In this document: piece after piece, positions 7,882 to 15,775 of the stretch | How the letters are laid out: each line of letters opens with the position of its first letter | Position numbering within the stretch: position 1 is the first letter of the stretch | Program-made: the position numbers and the translations under genes | Assembly: GCA_039819165.1 (NCBI GenBank) | Contig: JBCBSM010000001.1 | Location: 2,294,001 to 2,358,000, forward strand | DNA length: 64,000 bases | Reading direction: 5' to 3' | DNA from: Planctomycetota bacterium | Lineage (GTDB): Bacteria; Planctomycetota; Phycisphaerae; Phycisphaerales; UBA1924 | Notes under the pieces: generated by a model | Database searches by the model: none | The model's input: only the letters and a program-made list of their open reading frames with translations | Told to the model about the DNA's origin: nothing

Positions 7882-9180
7882 CTAACGCGACGCTCCGGGG
7901 GCCCCGGCGAGTTCCGGATGGCGGCGGGCGATGGCGGCCTCGACCGCGTCGCAGAACTCGCCCAGCAGGCGGGCTTGCGTGTACCGCTCGTCGATGAAGG
8001 CCCGGGCGCGGCGACCCATGGCGGCAAGCTCCCCCCGCGGGGTGTCGAGGATGGCCTCGATCTGCCGGACGCAGGCGTCGGCATCGCCGTGGGGCACCCG
8101 CCAGCCCACGCCCTCGCCCGAGAGCAGATCGGTCACGTGGCTGGGCTCGGGTCCGACGAACAGGATGGGCCGGCCGACCGCCATCGCGCCGTAGACCTTG
8201 CACGGATGCACGCAGCCGACGACGGGGTCGACCATCGTGACCAGGTGCACGTCGGCGGCCGACAGCGAGAACCGCAGCCGCTCGAAGGGCTGGTAGGGCA
8301 GATCGACGATGTTGCCCGGATCGTGCTCGGCGATGACGCGGCGGACGTCGGCCTTGCCCAGCCCGCCGCCGATGAACATGAACACCACGTCCTCGCGGTG
8401 CCGCAGCGCCAGGGCCGCGTCGAGCACGGTCGTGACGGGCGTGGTCATGCCGTGGTTGCCCGAGTACATGAAGACGAACTTGCCCTCCAGGGCGTGCTCG
8501 CGGCGGAAGTCGTTGTCCTCGTGGGCCACGGGCTGGACGTGGTCCTCATGCGGCCAGGGCGGCAGGATGGTCATCCGCTCGCCGACGGCGGCCTTGCGTT
8601 CCAGCCGATCGGCCATGAAGCGATCGAGGGCCACGACGCCGTCGCTGCGCCGGAGCGTGACGCGGTTGAAGAAGTCGAACAGCCGCGCGACGGGATGGCG
8701 GGCGCTGATGACGCCACTCTCGATGAGTTGGTCGGGGTTGAGGTCCATCACCCAGAAGGCCAACGCGGCGCGCTTCAGTCGTGCCAGCGTGGCGCCGAAG
8801 ACGCCGGCGAAGGGCGGCGCCGTGCTCACCAGCACCCCCCGCACGCCGCCCACGAACAGCCCGCGGGCGAACGCCTGCACGACGAAGAGCAGCCCGGCGA
8901 GCAGGCGGAGGGGCAGGGCCCGCTTGCCGAAGCTCGAGAGCGGCAGCCGGCGGATCTCGACGCCGTCGCGGGTCTCGCGGGCGGGATATCGGACCGTGGC
9001 GTCCTCGTAGCCCCGGGCCGCCGCGAGCACGACCACCCGCCAGCCGCGCCGGACCATCTCGGCCGCCGCGTCGTGCATGTGCTGGCCGACGCTGGCCGGG
9101 TCCGGCACGTACACGAGGCTGATCACGACGAGCGTGGGCCGGGGCTGTGGGTCGTCTGCTGGCATCGCCGGGGTGGCCAT
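7882..9180 (-). CDS. Glycosyltransferase family 4 (WbuB-like)
   Basis: A 432-residue GT4 glycosyltransferase resembling the WbuB/colanic acid WcaI group. The N-terminal domain has PTLVVISLVYVPDPASVGQ followed by a hydrophobic stretch at about residues 90-125 (RLLAGLLFVVQAFARGLF) that may touch the membrane. The middle carries FWVMDLNPDQLIESG. The donor domain has FMYSGNHGMTTPV, FIGGGLGKADV and the C-terminal block HPCKVYGAMAVGRPILFVGPE. It is probably the first gene of the run of minus-strand polysaccharide genes that continues to position 1. Sugar donor unknown. Confidence 0.9.
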   Translation of the reverse strand: MATPAMPADDPQPRPTLVVISLVYVPDPASVGQHMHDAAAEMVRRGWRVVVLAAARGYEDATVRYPARETRDGVEIRRLPLSSFGKRALPLRLLAGLLFVVQAFARGLFVGGVRGVLVSTAPPFAGVFGATLARLKRAALAFWVMDLNPDQLIESGVISARHPVARLFDFFNRVTLRRSDGVVALDRFMADRLERKAAVGERMTILPPWPHEDHVQPVAHEDNDFRREHALEGKFVFMYSGNHGMTTPVTTVLDAALALRHREDVVFMFIGGGLGKADVRRVIAEHDPGNIVDLPYQPFERLRFSLSAADVHLVTMVDPVVGCVHPCKVYGAMAVGRPILFVGPEPSHVTDLLSGEGVGWRVPHGDADACVRQIEAILDTPRGELAAMGRRARAFIDERYTQARLLGEFCDAVEAAIARRHPELAGAPGASR

Positions 9181-9247
9181 CGGTCAGCGGGGCGCCCGGG
9201 TGTAGGCCGGGGCGCCGAATCGGGCCGGCCGCGATGGCCGCCGGTCG

Positions 9248-10282
9248 TCAGCCGTCGTTGACGTACTTCTTGAGTTCCTGCACGACATACTGCAGGGTGA
9301 GCTTGTCGTTGCCGTCGGGCATGTAGGTCATGCCCCGCTCGAGGCTCTCGATGGCCTGGCGGGCGACGTCCTTGCCCGCGCCGCGGATGGCGGCGATCTG
9401 CTCGCGGGCCTCCTGCTGCTTGGCGGGTGGCAGCGAGTTGAAGTCGATCTCGGCGGCGCCCCCGCTCTGCTCGGCCTGCTTGGCGGCCATCTCCTTGACC
9501 TCGGCGGGCGGCTCGAACGCCGAGGCGTCGAGCTTGTTGGCCTCGAGGGTCTTGACGGTCATGGCGATGGGCTGGGGGCCCATCTGGGCCGACTCGACCA
9601 TCGCCTTGTGGAAGAACTTGACGCCCTCGACGGCCTTCCAGTCCTCGAAGGCGACGGTGGTGGTCTGCTGGCCCATCGGGCCGGCCTCGGTCTGGCGGAA
9701 GCCCACGGGCATGCCCGTCTTGGCGTCGTAGAACATGTGGCCCTCGCTGTCGCCCTCCTTGGTGACGTAGAGCACCTTGAAGCTGTCCACGCCGCGGAAG
9801 GACTCGCGGCCCACGGTCTCGAACTTCTCCAGCTCCTCGTCGCGCATCCCGATGGGATCGATCATCGCCATGTGCATCGACGCCTGGTCGTTGAGCTGCT
9901 CGGCCTGCTCGTCGGGCAGGATCATGTACTCGCCGGTTATGGGGTTGGTGCCCCAGGCGATGGTGCCGTCGGTGCCCATCGAGGTTTCGCCGAAGCCGCC
10001 CATGTTCATCTTGACCAGCCGGCCGCCCGCGCGGGCCCACGCGGTGTCCATCTCTATCTGCATGCCCATGGCCTCCATGGACATGACCACGCGCAGGCTC
10101 TTGATCTTCTCGAGCTTCGAGCGGCCGCCGACGGCCTCGACCGCCTTCTCGGCGAGCTTCGCGGCCTTGGGCAGGTCGGCCTGTGCCTGCGCCGATGCGG
10201 ACACGGAGTTCTGGGCGAGTGCGGGCAGGCCCGCGACGCCGAGCGTCGCGCACAGGGTCAGGGCAGCGATCGTGGTCCGCAT
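9248..10282 (-). CDS. Secreted protein with LolA-like fold (uncharacterised)
   Basis: A 344-residue exported protein with a clear Sec signal peptide (MRTTIAALTLCATLGVAGLPALAQ). The mature part begins with KAVEAVGGRSKLEKIKSLRV, a pattern seen in outer-membrane-lipoprotein-sorting (LolA/LolB-like) and zinc-protease-associated domains, followed by beta-rich Met-rich segments. The C-terminal 80 residues are Ala/Gln/Glu-rich and helical. Function is not known; binding of a lipid or hydrophobic ligand in the periplasm is a guess from the fold. It lies between two polysaccharide genes but has its own leader with a palindrome (10340-10358), so it may be separately transcribed. Confidence 0.7.
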   Translation of the reverse strand: MRTTIAALTLCATLGVAGLPALAQNSVSASAQAQADLPKAAKLAEKAVEAVGGRSKLEKIKSLRVVMSMEAMGMQIEMDTAWARAGGRLVKMNMGGFGETSMGTDGTIAWGTNPITGEYMILPDEQAEQLNDQASMHMAMIDPIGMRDEELEKFETVGRESFRGVDSFKVLYVTKEGDSEGHMFYDAKTGMPVGFRQTEAGPMGQQTTTVAFEDWKAVEGVKFFHKAMVESAQMGPQPIAMTVKTLEANKLDASAFEPPAEVKEMAAKQAEQSGGAAEIDFNSLPPAKQQEAREQIAAIRGAGKDVARQAIESLERGMTYMPDGNDKLTLQYVVQELKKYVNDG

Positions 10283-10339
10283 GGCGAGGTCCTCTCTTGC
10301 TCTGGAATGGGTCGTGCTCGGGAACGAATGTGCGGTGCC

Positions 10340-10358
10340 GGGTCGTCCTAGACGACCC
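10340..10358. promoter_or_regulatory. Perfect inverted repeat, 8-bp arms
   Basis: Arms GGGTCGTC (10340-10347) and GACGACCC (10351-10358) flank a 3-base loop CTA. It lies 7 bp after the stop of the GDP-mannose epimerase gene and about 58 bp before the secreted-protein start. There is no T-run on either side, so it is either a weak terminator or an operator for the downstream gene. Confidence 0.4.
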
Positions 10359-10364
10359 GCGGGT

Positions 10365-11417
10365 TCATCGCGCAGCGCCAGCCTGCTCGGAATGCCTGGC
10401 GTGCGCGCCCTTGGGTGCGGCCTCGCGCTTCGGCACGCTGCCGTTGTACTTCTTCATGTGCTCGTCGTAGATCCACTTGTAGGTCCGCTCCATGCCGTCC
10501 CGCAGGCGGATGGAGGGAGCCCAGCCGATCTCCCGCTGGATGAGCGTGTTGTCGCTGTTGCGGCCGTTGACGCCCTTGGGGGCGTCGAGGTTGTAGCTGC
10601 GATCGAGCTTGATGCCGGCGATGTCCTCGACGATGTCCACGAGCTGGTTGATGGTGACCAGCTCGTCGCTGCCGAGGTTCAGGGGCTCGATGCTGTCGCC
10701 GTGCATGATCCGCTGGCTGCCCTCGAGGCAGTCGTCGATGTACATGAACGAGCGGGTCTGCTTGCCGTCGCCCCAGATCTCGATGGAGTGGTCGCCGCTG
10801 AGCTTGGCCTCGATCACCTTGCGGCACATGGCGGCGGGCGCCTTCTCGCGGCCGCCCTCCCAGGTGCCGAAAGGGCCGTACACGTTGTGGTAGCGGGCGA
10901 CCCGCGTGTAGATGCCGAAATCCTCGCGGAAGTGGCGGCACATCCGCTCGCTGAAGAGCTTCTCCCAGCCATAGCCGTCCTCGGGCAGCGCGGGGTAGGC
11001 GTCCTCTTCCTTCAGCGGGACGACGTCCTCGTCGACCTGCTTGTCGCCGTTGTACACGCAGGCGGACGAGCTATAGAAGAACTTCTGCACACCGGCGTCG
11101 CGGGCGGCCATCAGCATGTGCGTGTTGATGAGCACGCTCAGCATGCACTCGGCCTTGTGGGTCTCGATGAAGCCCATGCCGCCCATGTCGGCGGCCAGCT
11201 GGTAGACGTGGGTGGCGCCGTCGCAGGCCTTGTGGCAGGCGTCGAGCCCGTTCAGATCGGCCACGAGGTTGTCCGCCTCGCCGTGCACCTGGTACCACTG
11301 GTCCAGCGGCTTGCGGTCGACCGAGCGGACGCGGAAGCCCTGCTTGAGCAGATCGGCGGCCAGGTGCCCGCCGATGAACCCGCCCCCGCCCGCGACGACC
11401 ACCAATTCGCCTGCCAT
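10365..11417 (-). CDS. GDP-mannose 3,5-epimerase-like SDR
   Basis: A 350-residue extended short-chain dehydrogenase closely resembling GDP-mannose 3,5-epimerase, which makes GDP-L-galactose and GDP-L-gulose from GDP-mannose. The Rossmann loop AGGGGFIGGHLA is at residues 9-20. The GME signature ADMGGMGFIETHKAE spans residues 76-90. The catalytic-type Cys120 lies in SSSACVYN, and the YxxxK pair is Tyr149/Lys153 in DGYGWEKLFSE. The start ATG 11417 has a good ribosome-binding site (GAGGAAGGGCAC upstream). It lies between a sulfotransferase and the glycosyltransferase cluster. A different nucleotide sugar cannot be excluded, but the GME fingerprint is strong. Confidence 0.88.
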   Translation of the reverse strand: MAGELVVVAGGGGFIGGHLAADLLKQGFRVRSVDRKPLDQWYQVHGEADNLVADLNGLDACHKACDGATHVYQLAADMGGMGFIETHKAECMLSVLINTHMLMAARDAGVQKFFYSSSACVYNGDKQVDEDVVPLKEEDAYPALPEDGYGWEKLFSERMCRHFREDFGIYTRVARYHNVYGPFGTWEGGREKAPAAMCRKVIEAKLSGDHSIEIWGDGKQTRSFMYIDDCLEGSQRIMHGDSIEPLNLGSDELVTINQLVDIVEDIAGIKLDRSYNLDAPKGVNGRNSDNTLIQREIGWAPSIRLRDGMERTYKWIYDEHMKKYNGSVPKREAAPKGAHARHSEQAGAAR

Positions 11418-11582
11418 GTGCCCTTCCTCCCGGTGCTGGTCGTGGGGCTCCCGGCGCTGCCACGGGGCGCAAGGGGCCTCCGGGCGTCCGCCGCCAATCC
11501 ACGAATATTGATGTTATCGCGTCCGCCGAACGCCCGCGGCCGGCGCGGCTCGGGGTTCCCATCGCCCCGCGGCGGTGCTTCG

Positions 11583-12485
11583 TCACCGGGACGTCCCCGG
11601 TTCGGCGTGGCTCGCCCGGGGCCCCTCCCGCACCCAGGCGTCGTCGGGCTCATAGCCCAGGCGTCGGAGGGCGTGGCCGGCGTGCCGCTCGATGAAGGCC
11701 CGGTCGTCGGGATCCAGCGTGTCGCGCCACTTGGGGACGGCCATGCCCTTGCGGCGTCCGATAACATTGGTGCTCTCGGGCACGCCCGTGAGCCGGGCGG
11801 CCCAGATCCGCCAGCGGTGCTTCATCGCCCGGGGCAGGACGGGCTCGCGCCGCAGCGGGGGCTGGCCGAGCGCCTGGGCCAGTTCGTCCATGGTGCCGGC
11901 GGGATCGGCGATGACCCGCTCGAAGCGGAGCACCAGCGAGGGCTCGCCGCGGTCGAGCCAGGCCTCGACGTGGTTGGCCCACACCCCGGGCCTCGGCACG
12001 CCGTTGATCTCCGTGCGGATGAACTCGGCCAGCGGCATCGCGGCGTAGCGCTCGTCGTCGACCGCATCGAAGGCGTGCAGGCTCGCGAGCATCGAGCGGA
12101 CGTCCCGGACGCAGTAGATGCGGATGCTGCGGGCCATCAACGCGGCGCACAGGGGGGCGGCCTCCTCGCTGGCCTCCGGGAAACCCGGCAGGCTGTGGGC
12201 CTTGAGGATCGGCATCGAAGTAGACCGCAGCACCGCGAGGCACGCCGACGGCCCGACGTGCGACGGGTGCGTCGGGCGGAAGCGGTCCATGCTGAAGTAC
12301 AGGTAGCGGTGCGGATTGACGCCGGGGCGGAACGGCGGGCGGCACGCGTCGAACTGCCGCCGCAGCAGGTCCATCGTCAGGTGCGTGCCCGACCGCTGGT
12401 GGGACGCCACCAGCACCGGGCGGACGCCCGGCGGGACCAGCCCGTCGTCCGCCGCCTGCATCGCACCAGCATCTGCGTCCGGCAT
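11583..12485 (-). CDS. Sulfotransferase domain protein
   Basis: A 300-residue cytosolic sulfotransferase-type protein. The PAPS-binding loop is VLVASHQRSGTHLTMDLL (about residues 25-42), and the downstream 3'-phosphate region is likely YCVRDVRSMLASLHAF. A C-terminal KWRDTLDPDDRAFIERH segment matches the usual end of Sulfotransfer_1 domains, where the family has a W-R-x-x-L/F pattern. It is the second sulfotransferase of the window and differs in family from the one at the left edge. It lies just upstream of the GDP-mannose epimerase gene on the same strand and downstream of an SLC13-type permease gene, suggesting polysaccharide sulfation. Confidence 0.88.
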   Translation of the reverse strand: MPDADAGAMQAADDGLVPPGVRPVLVASHQRSGTHLTMDLLRRQFDACRPPFRPGVNPHRYLYFSMDRFRPTHPSHVGPSACLAVLRSTSMPILKAHSLPGFPEASEEAAPLCAALMARSIRIYCVRDVRSMLASLHAFDAVDDERYAAMPLAEFIRTEINGVPRPGVWANHVEAWLDRGEPSLVLRFERVIADPAGTMDELAQALGQPPLRREPVLPRAMKHRWRIWAARLTGVPESTNVIGRRKGMAVPKWRDTLDPDDRAFIERHAGHALRRLGYEPDDAWVREGPRASHAEPGTSR

Positions 12486-12540
12486 GCTGCAAGGCTACAC
12501 CGGCGGGCCGTGCGCGCCGGCTCTGCGCGACGAGCGATCG

Positions 12541-14421
12541 CTAGATGGGCCGGAACGGGAAGACCAGCGGCACGAGCACCATCGCGGTGATGGTGACGAT
12601 GGCGGTCATGGGCACGCCCAGGCGGAGGAAGTCGAGGAAGCGGTAGCCGCCGGGCCCGGTGACCATGAGGTTGGTCTGGTAGCCGATGGGCGTCAGGAAG
12701 CTGGCCGAGGCCGCCGCCATGAGCCCCAGCAGGAAGGGCTCGGGGCTGAGGTCCGCGTCCTGGGCGGCCTGCATGCTGATCTCGAACATGATGACGGCGG
12801 CGGCGGCGTTGTTGATGACCTGGGTGAGCAGCACCGTGATGAGGATCACCGCCAGCAGCAGGCCGTAGGGCCCCAGGCCCAGCCCCAGGATGGCGTCGGC
12901 CAGGCCGGTGGCGGCGCCGCTCTGCCGCATGGCCTCGCCCAGCCCGATGGCGGCGCCGATGACGAGGATGACCTGCCAGTCCAGGCTCCGCCGCGCCACG
13001 GTGCCCGTGACGCACCGGGTGAGCACCATCAGCACGGCGCAGCCCACCGCGGCTGACACGGGCGTGACGCTCGCGGTGACGGCCCAGCCCAGCGTCGCGA
13101 ACAGCCAGTTCAGGGCCGGCGCGAGCGGCAGCGCGAGCGAGGCGACCAGGATGCCCAGGATGATCAGCGCGACCCACGCGCGGTCGTGGCGGACCACGCG
13201 GGCCTCCTCCACGCCCGACACCAGGTAGAAGTGCCGCGAGTTGCGGAAGGCCGACACGAAGCCGCGGTGCGTGCTGAGCAGCAGCGTGTCGCCGGGCTGG
13301 AGCACGATGTCGCCGATCTTGCCCTCGACCCGCCTGCCCACGCGGTGCACCGCGATGACCGCGGCGTTGAACCGCGTGCGGAACTGGGCCTGGCGGATGC
13401 TCTGCTGGCACAGCGGGCTCGATGGGCTGATCACCGCTTCGACCACGGCGCGGTTGGCCCACGGCGCCTCGACCTTCTTGACCTGGTCGGTCGCGGGCAC
13501 GAGCCCGCGGATGTTGAGCAGGTCGACCACCGAATCGAGGATGCCCGCGAAGACCAGCACGTCGCCGCCGCGGAGCACCTCGTCGGGGCCGACGGCGGGG
13601 ATGACCTCGCCGTTGCGCTCGATGGACGCCAGGAACAGCCCGGGCAGGTGGCGCAGCTGGGCCTGCTCGACGGTCTTGCCGTCGATGGCCGACCCCGGCT
13701 CGATCCGCATCTCGAGCGTGTACTCGCGCTCACCGTCGCCGTCGTCGACGGGGCGCCGCTTCGGCACCAGCCTCGAGGCGAAGAGCGCCATGAACGCGAT
13801 GCCGGCGACGGCTGCGGGCAGGCCCACGACCGCGACCCGCCAGAACCGCTCGAGCGTGCCGGGGGTTTCGAGGCCGAATTGGTCCTGCAGCCGCGCGGCG
13901 GTGCCGGCATCGGCGATGTACTTCATGTACTGCTCGTCGAGCAGCACGTTGGTCGAGGTGCCGATCAGCGTGCACATGCCGCCCAGGATGGCCGCGAAGC
14001 TGAGGGGCATGAAGAGCACCGATGGGCTAAGGCGCGCGCGGCGAGCCCAGGCCGACACGATGGGCATCGCCATCGCCACGATGGGCGTGTTGTTCATCGT
14101 CGCCGACATGCCCGCGACGGGGATCGACAGCCGCGCGATCGCGCCCGCGGGCGTGGACGGACGGCCCAGCAGCCGGGTGGCCATCCAGTGCATCGCGCCG
14201 GTCTCGGTCAGGCCGGCGGCCACGACGAACAGGGCGGCGATCATGATCACCGACGGGTCGGCGTAGCCGCGGAAGGCGTCGGCGGGGCTCCGGAACACGC
14301 CCGCGACCAGGAGCGCCGCGAGCGCCCCGAGCATCGCGGTATCGGGCCCGATGCGGTTGCTGGCCATCGCCACGACGGCGGCCGCGATCACCGAGATGGT
14401 CAGCCAGGCGTGCGGGTCCAC
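12541..14421 (-). CDS. SLC13/DASS-type permease with TrkA-C domains
   Basis: A 626-residue membrane protein of the SLC13/CitM group, which moves dicarboxylates, phosphate or sulfate with Na+ or H+. Residues 1-200 hold several transmembrane helices, including the conserved loop MSATMNNTPIVAMAMP and LGGMCTLIGTSTNVLL. The centre (about residues 215-410) holds two RCK_C/TrkA-C regulatory domains (EPGSAIDGKTVEQAQL, QPGDTLLLSTHRG). The C-terminal half repeats the helix bundle with VINNAAAAVIMFEI and FLTPIGYQTNLMVTGPGGYRFLDFLRLG. Proteins with this architecture include algal and bacterial sulfate permeases, and a sulfotransferase gene follows 55 bp downstream, so sulfate supply is a reasonable guess. 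Start is GTG 14421. Confidence 0.88.
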   Translation of the reverse strand: MDPHAWLTISVIAAAVVAMASNRIGPDTAMLGALAALLVAGVFRSPADAFRGYADPSVIMIAALFVVAAGLTETGAMHWMATRLLGRPSTPAGAIARLSIPVAGMSATMNNTPIVAMAMPIVSAWARRARLSPSVLFMPLSFAAILGGMCTLIGTSTNVLLDEQYMKYIADAGTAARLQDQFGLETPGTLERFWRVAVVGLPAAVAGIAFMALFASRLVPKRRPVDDGDGEREYTLEMRIEPGSAIDGKTVEQAQLRHLPGLFLASIERNGEVIPAVGPDEVLRGGDVLVFAGILDSVVDLLNIRGLVPATDQVKKVEAPWANRAVVEAVISPSSPLCQQSIRQAQFRTRFNAAVIAVHRVGRRVEGKIGDIVLQPGDTLLLSTHRGFVSAFRNSRHFYLVSGVEEARVVRHDRAWVALIILGILVASLALPLAPALNWLFATLGWAVTASVTPVSAAVGCAVLMVLTRCVTGTVARRSLDWQVILVIGAAIGLGEAMRQSGAATGLADAILGLGLGPYGLLLAVILITVLLTQVINNAAAAVIMFEISMQAAQDADLSPEPFLLGLMAAASASFLTPIGYQTNLMVTGPGGYRFLDFLRLGVPMTAIVTITAMVLVPLVFPFRPI

Positions 14422-14490
14422 GAGCGTCTCCGGAGGGCGCCCGCGGGCGGGCCCGGGCGGTGTATCGGCGGTATGGTGGTACGCCGCTGA

Positions 14491-14520
14491 GCCCGCCCCG
14501 TTCTTGGCGGGGCGGCGGGC
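14491..14520 (+). promoter_or_regulatory. Strong GC hairpin in terC leader
   Basis: The left arm GCCCGCCCCG (14491-14500) can pair with 14508-14520 around a TTCTT-containing loop, with a small bulge. It ends 11 bp before the ribosome-binding site GGAGGAG (14531-14537) of the TerC gene. It may be a transcript-stability or attenuation element. It does not match the yybP-ykoY manganese riboswitch that precedes terC genes in other bacteria. Confidence 0.35.
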
Positions 14521-14543
14521 GTATCCCGCGGGAGGAGACCGCC

Positions 14544-15374
14544 ATGCTGGCCCTGCTCGACGTCGCCGAACCGGCCTCCACCGCCACGCTGTTCTCGGCC
14601 GCGGGGCTCGCCGCGCTCGCCGCCCTGGTCACCCTCGAGATCGTGCTGGGCATCGACAACGTGGTGTTCCTGTCGATCCTGGTGGAGCGGCTGCCCGAGG
14701 AGCAGCAGGCCCGAGCCCGCTTCCTGGGCTTGTTCTTCGCGATGGTGATGCGGCTGGCGCTGCTGGCGGTCGTGGGCCTGATCCTGAGGCTCACGGGCAC
14801 GGCCTTCGAGGTCTTCGGCCATCCGTTCACCTGGAAGGACCTGGTGCTGCTCGCGGGCGGCCTCTTCCTGATCTACAAGGCCGTCAAGGAGATCCACAAG
14901 AAGCTGGAGACCGACGAGGAGGGCGAACTGCACGCGGGCGCGAGGGCGACGTTCGCGGGCGTGCTCATCCAGGTGCTGATCATGGACGCGGTGTTCAGCC
15001 TGGATTCGATCATCACCGCCGTCGGCATGACCCAGAACCAACTGATCATCGCGATCGCCATCGTGTCGTCGGTGGTGGTGATGATGATCTTCGCCAGGCC
15101 CATCGGACGCTTCATCCACCACCACCCCACCACAAAGATGCTGGCGCTGTCCTTCATGCTGCTCATCGGCGTGACGCTGATGATCGAGGGCGCGGGCGGG
15201 CACGTGGGCAAGGGCTACATCTACGCGGCCATGGCCTTTGCCATCCTCGTCGAGGCGCTCAACCTGCTGGCGGGCAAGGCCAGCCGCAAGCGGGCGGCCG
15301 CCGCGGGCAAGATCGCCACCGTGCTGCCCGACCCCACGTCGCTGCGATCCGGCGAGAGCGGGCAGGCCGGCTAG
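14544..15374 (+). CDS. TerC-family integral membrane protein
   Basis: A 276-residue multi-pass membrane protein of the TerC family, linked in other bacteria to metal (manganese/calcium) export to the exoplasm and tellurite resistance. Seven to eight hydrophobic helices are evident. The two family signatures are present: TLEIVLGIDNVVFLSILV near residue 30 and VLIMDAVFSLDSIITAVGMT near residue 150, each with the conserved acidic residues in the membrane. The ATG 14544 was chosen because GGAGGAG lies 7 bp upstream; the frame extends further up without a ribosome-binding site. The C-terminal tail after about residue 240 is cytosolic and basic. It is transcribed away from the SLC13 gene. Confidence 0.92.
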   Translation: MLALLDVAEPASTATLFSAAGLAALAALVTLEIVLGIDNVVFLSILVERLPEEQQARARFLGLFFAMVMRLALLAVVGLILRLTGTAFEVFGHPFTWKDLVLLAGGLFLIYKAVKEIHKKLETDEEGELHAGARATFAGVLIQVLIMDAVFSLDSIITAVGMTQNQLIIAIAIVSSVVVMMIFARPIGRFIHHHPTTKMLALSFMLLIGVTLMIEGAGGHVGKGYIYAAMAFAILVEALNLLAGKASRKRAAAAGKIATVLPDPTSLRSGESGQAG

Positions 15375-15775
15375 CACGACGCCGTTCGAGATTCCGAACA
15401 TAAAGCGATCAGAAACTCGCTCGACCGCGTTTCGGGCGACCGCGGCTGGCGATCTCGAGCCGTGGGAATCCGGTGGTCCGATCGCGGATCTGCCCATTCT
15501 GAGGGCCTTTGGAGCTATGCGATCGGGCCTCCGCCAGCCTTTTGGATCATTTTCTTGGTCAAAGTGCTGGCCTGTCCGAGAAGCGCGGGCATATTAGAGA
15601 TGTCTTGTCTCTCTCCTCCTAAACACGGCGCCCGATTAGTTTCGGACGTCGTGTTTTTCATTGCGCCGCGGCGGAATCGCCCGCCGGCGCGATGCCCACG
15701 AGAAGTCCATCTCACAGGCAGCCGTCCGGCCTCGCCCCGGCGGCCGCGCGACGCGGGCCCGCGGAGTGGCGTCGC
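15375..15775. other. Intergenic stretch without a clear gene
   Basis: About 400 bp between terC and the permease operon (convergent). Base composition is visibly more AT-rich than its surroundings around 15540-15660. It contains a small AGAGA/TCTCT stem-loop, a CTCTCCTCCT pyrimidine run (15611-15620) and a terminator hairpin directly after it. A short minus-strand frame (15515-15715) exists but has no family resemblance. I see no coding gene; a small RNA ending at the terminator is possible. Confidence 0.5.
15621..15658 (+). terminator. Intrinsic terminator downstream of terC
   Basis: Arms AAACACGGCG (15621-15630) and CGTCGTGTTT (15647-15656) form a 10-bp stem with one G-T pair; an inner CCGA/TCGG stem closes the loop. 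TTTTT lies in the 3' arm and tail (15654-15658) on the plus strand. It could also stop transcription arriving from the minus strand, but there the tail is AGGAGG, so the plus orientation is preferred. Confidence 0.7.

Noticed and set aside
14422-14543. yybP-ykoY manganese riboswitch upstream of the TerC gene
   Set aside because: The leader forms a GC hairpin, but the conserved loop sequences of that riboswitch are not visible.
15515-15715. Small minus-strand protein gene in the gap after terC
   Set aside because: It would be read through the terminator hairpin, and its product has no family or signal; it could not be supported.
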